Part shown: positions 6,363 to 14,315 of the stretch, one piece after another
Layout: each line of letters opens with the position of its first letter
Position numbering within the stretch: the first letter of the stretch is position 1
NCBI GenBank assembly: GCA_900541475.1
Contig: UQJV01000040.1
Coordinates: forward strand, 1-20,380
Direction of reading: 5' to 3'
Origin: an uncultured Collinsella sp.
Lineage (GTDB): Bacteria; Actinomycetota; Coriobacteriia; Coriobacteriales; Coriobacteriaceae
Length of the DNA stretch: 20,380 nucleotides
Translations under genes and position numbers: made by a program
Notes under the pieces: generated by a model
Database searches by the model: none
What the model was told of the DNA's origin: nothing
Seen by the model: the letters and a program-made list of their open reading frames with translations, nothing else

Positions 6363-7166
6363 GTGGAAATTTTTGAAAAGCTGCCTGATGAGATTAATCA
6401 TCTGGTCAGCGAGTTCAGCTCCACCCCTGTCGTGGGCGATCTGAGCTGCGGCATCACGCAGTACTCGTTTTGGCTGATCGTCTCCACGATCGTGCTCCTG
6501 ATCGTCCTGGCCGTGTTCAAGAAGAAGCAGACCCTGGTTCCCAAGGGCTTCTTCGTCAACGGTTTCGAGTACATCATCGAGTACGTCGAGAACGATATCG
6601 GCAAGGGTGTCGTGGGTGAGAACTGGAAGAAGCACTTCCCGTTCCTGTGCTCGCTTTTCCTGTTCATCCTGATCAATAACATGATCGGCCTGATCCCGGG
6701 AATGAAGCCCGGCACCGGCGCAATCGGCTCCACCGCCGCACTCGCCATTTTCGCCTTCGTGTACTTCATCTACTACGGATGCAAGGCTCACGGCGTGATC
6801 GGCTACATCAAGAGCCTCGCCCCGCAGGGCGTGAGCTTCCCGATGAACGTGCTCGTGTGGGTCGTCGAGCTTTTCTCGACCTTCCTGCGCCTCATCACGC
6901 TCGCCGTCCGTCTGTTCTGCAACATGTTCGCAGGACACGTGGTCATGGGCTCGTTCGCCATCATGGCGAGCATGTTCATGCAGCCGCTGCTTCAGCAGGT
7001 TTCCGCGGCCCACGCCGTCGGCGCCCTGCCTTCGCTGGCCTGGCTTGCCATCCTCATCCTGATTTATGCGATCGAGCTTGTGGTCGGCGCCATCCAGGCT
7101 TACGTCTTCACGGTCCTTACCGCCGTGTATGTCTCTGAGGCAGAGGAGGTCGCGGAGGAGGAGTAA
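6363..7166 (+). CDS. atpB: F1Fo ATP synthase subunit a
   Basis: Subunit a forms the two proton half-channels beside the c-ring. The 267-residue protein has the expected set of membrane helices, with the essential arginine in LAVRLFCNMFAGH (R183, equivalent to E. coli R210) and the conserved glutamine Q245 in AIQAYVFTVLT (E. coli Q252). His191 sits where E. coli has Glu219, and Glu238 where E. coli has His245, the paired swap known from mitochondrial-type subunits. The GTG start has GAAAGG about 7 nt upstream and follows the preceding gene by 3 nt. The C-terminus is a short acidic tail. A 124-nt spacer with a hairpin separates it from atpE. Confidence 0.96.
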   Translation: MEIFEKLPDEINHLVSEFSSTPVVGDLSCGITQYSFWLIVSTIVLLIVLAVFKKKQTLVPKGFFVNGFEYIIEYVENDIGKGVVGENWKKHFPFLCSLFLFILINNMIGLIPGMKPGTGAIGSTAALAIFAFVYFIYYGCKAHGVIGYIKSLAPQGVSFPMNVLVWVVELFSTFLRLITLAVRLFCNMFAGHVVMGSFAIMASMFMQPLLQQVSAAHAVGALPSLAWLAILILIYAIELVVGAIQAYVFTVLTAVYVSEAEEVAEEE

Positions 7167-7177
7167 TCTTCCGTTCG

Positions 7178-7195
7178 TGCCTTAAAGGTAAGGCA
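7178..7195 (+). promoter_or_regulatory. Hairpin in the atpB-atpE spacer
   Basis: TGCCTTA (7178-7184) and TAAGGCA (7189-7195) form a perfect 7-bp stem with a four-base loop AAGG. A weaker long-range stem, GCCGG (7208-7212) with CCGGC (7231-7235), follows. No T-run follows, so it is not a standard terminator. It may protect or help process the mRNA so that atpE is translated more than its neighbours. Confidence 0.4.
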
Positions 7196-7290
7196 ATTCG
7201 TTAAACCGCCGGTGCCCGTACCCATGGAGCCCGGCAGTTATAAAAAGGTTATCCTGCGTGAAATAAGACACGCACGACAAAGGAGGAATC

Positions 7291-7485
7291 GTGGGAGTTA
7301 TCGGTTACGGTCTCGGTGTTATCGGCGCTGGTCTTGCTATCGGCCTGTCTGCTCTGGGTGCTACGGGTGCTATGGCCCGTCAGCCTGAGGTCCAGGGCCG
7401 CGTGTTCACCGTCTTCATCATGGGCTCCGCTTTCGGCGAGGCTCTGGCTCTGATCGGCTTCGTTGTCGCGCTGATCGTTAAATAG
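7291..7485 (+). CDS. atpE: F1Fo ATP synthase subunit c
   Basis: Subunit c is the hairpin proteolipid whose ring carries protons. At 64 residues it is shorter than the usual 70-85, from a short N-terminus before helix 1 and a short C-terminus; the helical hairpin aligns with E. coli without gaps. Helix 1 is GLGVIGAGLAIGL, the polar loop is ARQPE (29-33), and helix 2 carries the ion-binding carboxylate Glu50 in GSAFGEALALIGF. The sodium-ring signatures (Gln in helix 1, Ser/Thr after the Glu) are absent: Ile17 and Ala51 stand there, which points to proton use. The GTG start has an excellent site, AAAGGAGG (7279-7286), 4 nt upstream, in keeping with the high copy number required. Confidence 0.95.
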   Translation: MGVIGYGLGVIGAGLAIGLSALGATGAMARQPEVQGRVFTVFIMGSAFGEALALIGFVVALIVK

Positions 7486-7500
7486 CACGGAGCGTCAAGT

Positions 7501-8103
7501 ATGAATCTTTCATCCCAGAAGAGCGCGATCGCACTCTCCGCGTCCGCGGCCGCGCTGCTCATGCCGGTTTCCGCGTTCGCCGAGGACGGCGCCGCCGGTG
7601 CGGACATCCTCATCCCTAAGATGGCGGAGTTCATCCCGGCGCTTATCGCCTTCCTGATTATCTGGATCGTGCTGGCCAAGGTCGCCCTGCCGGGCATCAT
7701 GAAAACCATGGAGGAGCGCGGCAAGAAGATCGAGGAGAGCCTCGACGAGGCCGAGAAGACCAAGCAGGAGGCCATCGCCAAGCGCGCTGAGTCCGACTCG
7801 ATCGTCACCGACGCCCGTCGTCAGGCTGCCGACATCGTTCTCGAGGCCCGTAAGGACGCCGAGTCCGAGCGCGCCCGTATCATCGAGACTGCTCACAAGG
7901 AGGCCGAGGAGATCATCGCCAAGGCCCATACGACCGTCGAGGACGAGCGCAAGTCCATCTACGCCGGTGCCGCGAGCTCCATCGCCGACCTGTCCGTTGC
8001 CGTCGCCACCAAGATCGTGGGCGAGGCACTCGAGGACGAGTCCGAGCAGAAGAAGCTCATCGAGCGCTACATCCAGGAAGCAGGTAGCCTGAATGCCGAC
8101 TAG
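7501..8103 (+). CDS. atpF: F1Fo ATP synthase subunit b, with signal-peptide-like N-terminus
   Basis: Subunit b is the peripheral stalk linking subunit a to F1. The 200-residue protein has a membrane helix at about 43-61 (EFIPALIAFLIIWIVLAKV) and then a long charged coiled coil from MEERGKKIEES onward. Before this comes an extra leader, with a polar start MNLSSQKS, a hydrophobic run ALSASAAALLMPVS and AFA-ED (25-29), which looks like a signal peptidase I site. Typical b subunits begin directly with the membrane anchor. ACGGAG (7487-7492) is 8 nt before the ATG. It starts 15 nt after atpE and overlaps atpH by 11 nt. Confidence 0.95.
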   Translation: MNLSSQKSAIALSASAAALLMPVSAFAEDGAAGADILIPKMAEFIPALIAFLIIWIVLAKVALPGIMKTMEERGKKIEESLDEAEKTKQEAIAKRAESDSIVTDARRQAADIVLEARKDAESERARIIETAHKEAEEIIAKAHTTVEDERKSIYAGAASSIADLSVAVATKIVGEALEDESEQKKLIERYIQEAGSLNAD

Positions 8104-8569
8104 CCGCTATCAGGACAAGGTACTCGAGACCTACGCGCGCTCCCTTTTGGAAGCCGCCAAGGCCGAGAACCATGTGTTCGAGGACCTCGAGATGATCGAG
8201 CGCCTGGCTAGCGTCAGCCCTGAGATCGTCGCCGTGCTCGACACCATGTCCAAGCGCGACCAGCTCGACCTTCTTCCCAAGGTGGCAGCTGCCTTTAAGT
8301 ATGTTGCCGAGGAAGACGAGGATGTAGTGGGCGTGACCGTCACCACGGCGATCCCGCTCGACGACGAGCTGCGTCAAACCATCACTAAGAAATGCGAGCA
8401 GGACTTCGGCCGCAAGGTATTCCTTATCGAGCAGGTCGACCCGTCTATCGTGGGCGGCCTGGTGCTCGAGGCCCGCGGCGAGCGTCGTGACATCTCCGTC
8501 AAGACGCAGCTGCGCATCGCGCAGGAGACCCTCGCAAACTCTGCTAATTCGTACGGAGGTGAAGCCTAA
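8093..8569 (+). CDS. atpH: F1Fo ATP synthase subunit delta
   Basis: Delta (OSCP) caps the F1 head and binds the end of subunit b. The 158-residue length is a little under the usual 175-185. The C-terminal half is clear: VTVTTAIPLDDELRQTITKK, then VDPSIVGGLVLEARGERRDI and the final LRIAQETL helix. The N-terminal helical bundle carries TYARSLLEAA. The start lies within the end of atpF (11-nt overlap), and its stop TAA shares one base with the atpA ATG, so translation is coupled on both sides. Confidence 0.92.
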   Translation: MPTSRYQDKVLETYARSLLEAAKAENHVFEDLEMIERLASVSPEIVAVLDTMSKRDQLDLLPKVAAAFKYVAEEDEDVVGVTVTTAIPLDDELRQTITKKCEQDFGRKVFLIEQVDPSIVGGLVLEARGERRDISVKTQLRIAQETLANSANSYGGEA

Positions 8570-10167
8570 TGTCCGAAACCCTCAATGCCCAGGATATCGC
8601 CAAGAAACTGCAGGAGCAGCTCACGAGCCTCTCCGCGACGGTCGATACGCATGAGGTTTCAACGGTCGACGAGGTAGGCGACGGCATCGCGCGCGTCTCC
8701 GGCCTCAAGAGCGCCATGGCAGGCGAGCTTCTGGAGTTCAAGAGCTCCGATACCGGTGAGACCGTCTTCGGCCTTGCCCAGAACCTTGACCGTGACGAGG
8801 TCGGCGCCGTTCTGTTTGGTGCCGTCGACTCCATCAAGGAAGGCGACGAGTGCCGCACCACTGGCCGCATTATGGATATCCCCGTGAGCCGCGCCATGCT
8901 CGGCCGCGTCGTCAATCCGCTCGGCCAGCCTATCGACGGCCTGGGTGACATCGTCGCCACGCACCGTCGCCCCATCGAGTTCAAGGCCCCCGGCGTCATC
9001 GATCGTACCCCGGTGTGCGAGCCGGTTCAGACCGGCCTGTTGGCCATCGACTCCATGGTGCCTATCGGCCGTGGTCAGCGTGAGCTCATCATCGGCGACC
9101 GTAAGACCGGTAAGACCGCTATCGCCATCGACGCTATCCTCAACCAGCGCGGCAAGGGCATGGTCTGCATCTATGTCGCCATCGGCCAGAAGGCCTCCAC
9201 GGTTGCCAACATCCGCGAGACCCTCGCTCAGCACGGTGCGCTCGATTACACCATCATCGTTTCGGCCACCGCTGCCGATTCCGCCCCTATGCAGTACATC
9301 GCGCCTATGGCCGGTGCCGCTATCGGCGAGTTCTTCATGTACAACGGCGAGGACGGCAAGCCCGCCAGCGAGACCAACCCCGGCGGCCACGTGCTCGTCA
9401 TCTACGACGACCTGTCCAAGCAGGCTGTGGCCTACCGTCAGATGTCGCTGACGCTGCATCGTCCGCCCGGACGCGAGGCCTATCCTGGCGACATCTTCTA
9501 CCTGCACTCTCGTCTGCTCGAGCGTGCCGTCAAGATGTCCAAGAAGAACGGTTATGGCTCCATGACGGCTCTTCCGATCATCGAGACCCAGGACGGTGAC
9601 GTCTCGGCCTACATTCCGACCAACGTCATTTCCATTACCGATGGTCAGATCTACCTGCAGTCCGAGCTCTTCTTCCAGGGCCAGCGCCCGGCAGTCGACG
9701 TGGGCATTTCCGTGTCCCGCGTCGGTGGCGACGCGCAGACCAAGGCTATGAAGCAGGTCGCCGGCAACCTCCGTCTGGACCTCGCTTCGTACCAGGAGCT
9801 CGCCGGCTTTACGCAGTTCGGCTCCGACCTCGACGAGGCTACTCAGAAGCAGCTGACCCATGGTGCCCGCATGACAGAGCTCCTGAAGCAGCCGCGTTAC
9901 AAGCCGTTTGAGGTTGGCGAGCAGATCGTTACGCTGTTCGCTGGCAACGAGGGCTTCCTGGATGACCTGGAGATCGCCGACGTGCTGCCTTTCCGTGCCG
10001 AGCTCATCGAGTACATGGACAATGGCTTTGGCTCGCTGCTCGACAAGGTTCGCGCCAAGAAGATCGATGATGACACCAAGGCTGAGCTCTTGCGCGTCAT
10101 CGGCGACTTCAAGCAGCAGTTCATGGCCAAGCACCATTCGGATGTTTCTGGATCAGAGGAGAACTAA
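8569..10167 (+). CDS. atpA: F1Fo ATP synthase subunit alpha
   Basis: Alpha forms the non-catalytic nucleotide sites of the F1 hexamer and supplies the arginine finger. At 532 residues it is slightly longer than usual, with the extra length in the C-terminal tail. The Walker A loop is GDRKTGKT (176-183); PAVDVGISVSRVGG holds the alpha/beta signature and the finger arginine. GGAGGTGA (8555-8562) lies 6 nt before the ATG. It overlaps the atpH stop by one base; atpG starts 5 nt after its stop. Confidence 0.98.
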   Translation: MSETLNAQDIAKKLQEQLTSLSATVDTHEVSTVDEVGDGIARVSGLKSAMAGELLEFKSSDTGETVFGLAQNLDRDEVGAVLFGAVDSIKEGDECRTTGRIMDIPVSRAMLGRVVNPLGQPIDGLGDIVATHRRPIEFKAPGVIDRTPVCEPVQTGLLAIDSMVPIGRGQRELIIGDRKTGKTAIAIDAILNQRGKGMVCIYVAIGQKASTVANIRETLAQHGALDYTIIVSATAADSAPMQYIAPMAGAAIGEFFMYNGEDGKPASETNPGGHVLVIYDDLSKQAVAYRQMSLTLHRPPGREAYPGDIFYLHSRLLERAVKMSKKNGYGSMTALPIIETQDGDVSAYIPTNVISITDGQIYLQSELFFQGQRPAVDVGISVSRVGGDAQTKAMKQVAGNLRLDLASYQELAGFTQFGSDLDEATQKQLTHGARMTELLKQPRYKPFEVGEQIVTLFAGNEGFLDDLEIADVLPFRAELIEYMDNGFGSLLDKVRAKKIDDDTKAELLRVIGDFKQQFMAKHHSDVSGSEEN

Positions 10168-10172
10168 GCCCC

Positions 10173-11081
10173 ATGGCCAACCTTCGCGACATTAAGAAGC
10201 GAATCTCCTCGGTTACCACGACCAAGCAGATCACGCGCACGATGGAGATGGTCTCTACGGCCAAGATCCGTCGTGCCCTCGATCGCTCCAAGCAGGCCGA
10301 GCCGTATAAGGAGGCGCTGACCGACGTCATGTTGACGGTCGCCGGCGATGCCTCCTGCTCGGGCACTGACCCCATGCTTCAAAAGCATGAGACGGTCAAG
10401 CATGGCCTGATCATCGTCATCGCCTCGGACCGCGGCCTTGCCGGCGGTTTCAATACGACGGTGGAGCGCACGGCCGAAAAGCTCGCCGCTTCTTGGGCGA
10501 ACGACGGCATCGAGTGCGAGATCATCGCGTGTGGGCGCAAACCGGCCACGTATTTCCGTGACCGCGCAAACGTCATCATGCACTTTGAGGGCAACTCTTC
10601 TGAGCCCGATTTCAATCAGGCCCGCATGATCTCCTCTCATATCTGCGATGCGTATCGTGCCGGTGAGCTTGACCGTGTCGAGCTTGTCTACCACCACGCC
10701 AAGAACCGCGTGGATCAGGAGCTTCGCGTCGAGCATTTGTTGCCGCTCGACCCCGAGATGATCGCTATGGCCCACGGTCCGCGTAAGAACGAGACCGACG
10801 CCCCTAAGCGCATCTCGTCCACGTTCGAGTTCGTGCCCTCTCCCGAGCATGTTCTCGGCAAGCTTGTGCCGTCTTATATCCTGACGGTCATCTACCAGGC
10901 CCTGATCGATTCGGCGGCTGCCGAGCAGGGTGCACGCCGCAAGGCCATGCACTCCGCGACGGAAAACGCCACCGCGATCATCTCGACCCTTACCCGCACG
11001 TATAGTCGCGTGCGCCAGGCTTCGATCACGACCGAGATCAACGAAATCGTCGGCGGAGCCTCAGCATTGGAGGAACAGTAA
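10173..11081 (+). CDS. atpG: F1Fo ATP synthase subunit gamma
   Basis: Gamma is the rotating central shaft that couples the c-ring to the catalytic head. The 302-residue protein shows the conserved N-terminal helix (LRDIKKRISSVTTTKQITRT, then MEMVSTAKIRRA), the Rossmann-like segment IIVIASDRGLAGGFN and the C-terminal helix ATAIISTLTRTYSRVRQASI with ITTEINEIVGGASAL at the end. GAGGAG (10156-10161) precedes the ATG by 11 nt. Its stop TAA shares one base with the atpD start. Confidence 0.97.
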   Translation: MANLRDIKKRISSVTTTKQITRTMEMVSTAKIRRALDRSKQAEPYKEALTDVMLTVAGDASCSGTDPMLQKHETVKHGLIIVIASDRGLAGGFNTTVERTAEKLAASWANDGIECEIIACGRKPATYFRDRANVIMHFEGNSSEPDFNQARMISSHICDAYRAGELDRVELVYHHAKNRVDQELRVEHLLPLDPEMIAMAHGPRKNETDAPKRISSTFEFVPSPEHVLGKLVPSYILTVIYQALIDSAAAEQGARRKAMHSATENATAIISTLTRTYSRVRQASITTEINEIVGGASALEEQ

Positions 11082-12535
11082 TGGCTAATAACACCGTAAA
11101 GCTTGCGGTCGAGGAAGCCACCAAGAAGACGACTGCCGGTGATGGCCGCATCGTGCGTATCATCGGCCCTGTCGTCGACGTCAAGTTTGACGGCGCGGTG
11201 CCCCCGATCTACAACGCGCTCACGGTCGAGGCCGAGACCCCGATCGGTCACCTGAGCACGATCCTTGAGGTCGAGAGCCAGCTTCCGGGCGGCGTCGTCC
11301 GCACGGTCGCCATGTCCTCGACCGACGGCCTGCAGCGCGGCCTCATCGCCACCGATACCGGTGAGCCCATGAAGATGCCCGTTGGTCCCAAGACGCTCGG
11401 CCGCATTTGGAACGTCATGGGCAAGCCCGTCGACGGCAAGCCCATGCCCGAGGTGGAGGAGTTCTACCCCATCCACCATGCAGCGCCCCGCTTTGACGAG
11501 CTCACCACCAAGACCGAGATTTTCGAGACCGGCATTAAGGCCGTCGACCTGCTCGAGCCCTACATCCGTGGCGGCAAGACAGGCCTGTTCGGTGGCGCCG
11601 GCGTCGGTAAGACCGTTCTGATTCAGGAGCTCATCAACAACCTCGCCCAGGAGCATGGCGGCACCTCGGTGTTCACCGGCGTCGGCGAGCGTACCCGTGA
11701 GGGTACCGACCTTTATCTCGAGATGAGCGAGTCGGGCGTTATCGACAAGACTTGCTTGGTCTATGGTCAGATGAACGAGCCGCCTGGAGCGCGTCTGCGC
11801 ATCGGTCTGGCCGGCCTTACCACCGCTGAGTACTTCCGCGATCGTGGCCAGGACGTTCTGCTGTTCATCGATAACATCTTCCGCTTCTCCCAGGCCGGTT
11901 CCGAGGTTTCCGCACTGCTGGGCCGTATGCCTTCTGCCGTTGGTTACCAGCCCACGCTGGCTACCGAGATGGGTGACCTCCAGGAGCGCATCACCTCGAC
12001 CAAGACGGGCTCCATTACCTCTGTCCAGGCCGTCTACGTCCCTGCAGACGACCTGACCGACCCGGCGCCTGCCACGACGTTCACGCACCTCGACGCTACC
12101 ACGGTTCTTTCGCGTAGCATTTCGTCGCTCGGCCTGTTCCCGGCCATCGACCCGCTCGCGTCTTCTTCCGACGCTCTCGATCCCTCGATCGTTGGCGAGG
12201 AGCACTACCGTGTTGCCGTCAAGGTTCAGGAGCTCCTGCAGGAGTACTCCGACCTTCAGGACATCATCGCCATTCTGGGTATGGACGAGCTGTCCGAGGA
12301 GCAGCGCCTTACGGTCAACCGTGCCCGTAAGATTCAGCAGTTCCTCTCCCAGTCCTTCCACGTCGCCGAGAAGTTCACCGGCAACCCCGGTGTCTACGTC
12401 CGCGTCGAGGATACCGTCCGCTCCTTCGCCGAGATTGTCGACGGCAAGGCCGATGACCTGCCCGAGCAGGCATTCCGCTATGCCTCCACGATTGAGGACG
12501 TGCGTGAGCGCGCCCGCAAGATGGAGGAGAAGTAG
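11081..12535 (+). CDS. atpD: F1Fo ATP synthase subunit beta
   Basis: Beta carries the catalytic sites. The 484-residue protein has the Walker A loop GGAGVGKT (171-178), the catalytic glutamate E203 in GERTREG, the Walker B strand LLFIDNIFRF and the signature PAIDPLASSS. A 15-20 residue polar extension (MANNTVKLAVEEATKKTTAG) precedes the conserved beta barrel. The helix-turn that contacts epsilon, normally DELSEED, reads DELSEEQ (402-408). The start overlaps the atpG stop by one base, with TTGGAGGAA just upstream; atpC follows 3 nt after the stop. Confidence 0.98.
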   Translation: MANNTVKLAVEEATKKTTAGDGRIVRIIGPVVDVKFDGAVPPIYNALTVEAETPIGHLSTILEVESQLPGGVVRTVAMSSTDGLQRGLIATDTGEPMKMPVGPKTLGRIWNVMGKPVDGKPMPEVEEFYPIHHAAPRFDELTTKTEIFETGIKAVDLLEPYIRGGKTGLFGGAGVGKTVLIQELINNLAQEHGGTSVFTGVGERTREGTDLYLEMSESGVIDKTCLVYGQMNEPPGARLRIGLAGLTTAEYFRDRGQDVLLFIDNIFRFSQAGSEVSALLGRMPSAVGYQPTLATEMGDLQERITSTKTGSITSVQAVYVPADDLTDPAPATTFTHLDATTVLSRSISSLGLFPAIDPLASSSDALDPSIVGEEHYRVAVKVQELLQEYSDLQDIIAILGMDELSEEQRLTVNRARKIQQFLSQSFHVAEKFTGNPGVYVRVEDTVRSFAEIVDGKADDLPEQAFRYASTIEDVRERARKMEEK

Positions 12536-12538
12536 GTT

Positions 12539-12931
12539 ATGCGTATCCGCATCGTGTGCCCCGTGAGCCTCGCCTATGAGGGTGACGCTGCGTTTGTGTC
12601 GATTCCGTCTACGGATGGCGAGTTTGGCGTTTTACCTGCTCACTCCAGCGAAATCTGCACGATCGACCGCGGTTACGTTCGCGTTTCCGATAAGGCCATG
12701 GGCACTGTCGACCACACGTTTGCCGTGGCCGGCGGCTATGCCCAGGTTGCGGACGATGTCGTGACCGTCCTCGCCGAGCGCGCTTGCGATTTGGCGACCG
12801 TCGACGCCGACAAGGTTAAAGCTGATATTCAAGGTTTTGAAGAGAAGCTGGGTAATTTGTCGGAGGATGATGCACGCCGCGCCTACCTCTATAATGAAAT
12901 CGCATGGTGTAAGCTCAAGCTTGCCCAATAG
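12539..12931 (+). CDS. atpC: F1Fo ATP synthase subunit epsilon
   Basis: Epsilon binds the foot of gamma and can inhibit ATP hydrolysis. The 130-residue product has the N-terminal beta sandwich (IRIVCPVSLAYEGDAAFVSI, then DGEFGVLPAHSSEI and FAVAGGYAQVADDVVTVLAE) and a C-terminal two-helix region ending in YNEIAWCKLKLAQ. GGAGGAG (12523-12529), inside the end of atpD, lies 9 nt before the ATG. It is the last atp gene; a terminator-like hairpin begins 36 nt after the stop. Confidence 0.94.
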   Translation: MRIRIVCPVSLAYEGDAAFVSIPSTDGEFGVLPAHSSEICTIDRGYVRVSDKAMGTVDHTFAVAGGYAQVADDVVTVLAERACDLATVDADKVKADIQGFEEKLGNLSEDDARRAYLYNEIAWCKLKLAQ

Positions 12932-12967
12932 TCAAACGTTTTGGCGTTCGACCATTTGCGAACACAT

Positions 12968-13006
12968 CATGCCCGGGATGGCTCAGCCACCCCGGGCATG
13001 CTTTTT
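12968..13006 (+). terminator. Rho-independent terminator after atpC, abutting murA
   Basis: CATGCCCGGG (12968-12977) pairs perfectly with CCCGGGCATG (12991-13000). Inside, TGG (12979-12981) pairs with CCA (12987-12989) around a five-base loop, with one A-C mismatch between the stems. CTTTTTG follows. It ends only 14 nt before the murA start, and the murA ribosome binding site begins at the next base. Confidence 0.85.
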
Positions 13007-13019
13007 GAAAGGGTAGACC

Positions 13020-14303
13020 TTGGATATTATCCGCGTTGAGGGTGGCCACGCCATCGGAGGCTCCGTGCCCGTCTCGGGTGCAAAGAATTCCGCACTCAAA
13101 CTCATGGCTGCAACGCTTCTGGCGCCGGGCAAGACAACGCTTCAGAACGTGCCCGATATTTCCGATGTCCACGTTATGGGCAAGGTACTCAAGGGCATGG
13201 GCGCCACAATCGAAGTTCTCGATGAGCACACGCTCGAAATCGATACTTCCCAGGTTGATTCTTGGGAGGCTCCCTACGAGCTCGTCGCCAAGATGCGCGC
13301 CTCCACGGCTGTGATGGGCCCCCTGCTGGGTCGTTTCCATCGCGCCAAGATCGCCATGCCGGGCGGCTGCAACCTGGGTGCCCGCAAGATCGATATGCAT
13401 ATCCTGGGTCTCGAGGCTCTGGGCGTCGAGTTCGACACCGCCCACGGCTACATCAACGCCAGTGCTCCCCAGGGCCTGCGCGGCACCACCGTCACGCTCG
13501 AGTTCGCGAGCGTGGGTGCTACCGAGAACCTCATCATGGCTGCCGTGCGCGCGCAGGGCACCACGGTTATCGACAACGCTGCCCGCGAGCCCGAGATCGT
13601 CGACCTTGCCAACATGCTCAACGAGATGGGTGCCAAGATCGTCGGCGCGGGAACGCCCGTCGTGACCATCGAGGGCTTGGAGGAGCTGCACCCCGTTACC
13701 CATTGCGTGGTGGGTGACCGCATCGAGGCCGGCACCTTTATCGTCGCCGGCGCCCTCATGGCCGATGAACGCGGCGTCGATGTTACGGGCTTCTGCCCCA
13801 TCCACCTGGGCATGGTGCTCAAAAAGATGGAACTTATGGGTATCGAGTGCGAGCGTATCGAGAACGGTGTCCACGTCAATCGCGCCGAGCGCATCAAGCC
13901 GGTCGATATCCAGACGCTTCCGTTCCCGGGTTTCCCGACCGACATGCAGGCGCAGATCATGGTGCTTTCGGCCCTTGCCGACGGAAGTTCCGTGATTACC
14001 GAGAATATCTTCGAGAACCGCTTTATGTTCGCCTCCGAGCTCGTGCGTATGGGTGCTGATATTCGCATTGAGAGCCATCACGCCATGATTCACGGCGTTA
14101 AGGGGTTCTCAGGCGCACAGGTCACCTCGCCCGACCTTCGTGGCGGCGCGGCGCTTGTGGTTGCCGGTCTTATCGCCGACGGCGTTACCGAGGTCTCTGC
14201 CATCCATCACATCAAACGTGGCTACGAGCAGTTTGTCGAAAAGCTGCAGGCGCTTGGCGCGCATGTCGAACATGCCACCGTCCCCGATCCCGTCATCTAC
14301 TAA
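13020..14303 (+). CDS. murA: UDP-N-acetylglucosamine 1-carboxyvinyltransferase
   Basis: MurA transfers enolpyruvate from PEP to UDP-GlcNAc, the committed step of peptidoglycan synthesis. The 427-residue length and motifs fit: K22 and N23 in SGAKNSALK, the catalytic cysteine C117 in MPGGCNLGAR (the fosfomycin target in other MurA enzymes), and GFPTDMQAQ carrying the conserved aspartate. The start is a TTG; GAAAGGG (13007-13013) lies 6 nt upstream and the protein begins directly with the usual MDIIRVEGG. The site touches the T-run of the preceding terminator, so expression needs readthrough or a promoter inside the atpC end; no good promoter is visible. The LCP gene follows 12 nt after the stop. 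Confidence 0.97.
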   Translation: MDIIRVEGGHAIGGSVPVSGAKNSALKLMAATLLAPGKTTLQNVPDISDVHVMGKVLKGMGATIEVLDEHTLEIDTSQVDSWEAPYELVAKMRASTAVMGPLLGRFHRAKIAMPGGCNLGARKIDMHILGLEALGVEFDTAHGYINASAPQGLRGTTVTLEFASVGATENLIMAAVRAQGTTVIDNAAREPEIVDLANMLNEMGAKIVGAGTPVVTIEGLEELHPVTHCVVGDRIEAGTFIVAGALMADERGVDVTGFCPIHLGMVLKKMELMGIECERIENGVHVNRAERIKPVDIQTLPFPGFPTDMQAQIMVLSALADGSSVITENIFENRFMFASELVRMGADIRIESHHAMIHGVKGFSGAQVTSPDLRGGAALVVAGLIADGVTEVSAIHHIKRGYEQFVEKLQALGAHVEHATVPDPVIY

Positions 14304-14315
14304 TGCAGGTTGCCT

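Noticed and set aside
8659..10137. Long open frame (492 codons) antisense to atpA, and similar long antisense frames across atpD and murA
   Set aside because: They are by-products of the strong GC bias at third codon positions in the real genes; no ribosome binding sites or family-like motifs.
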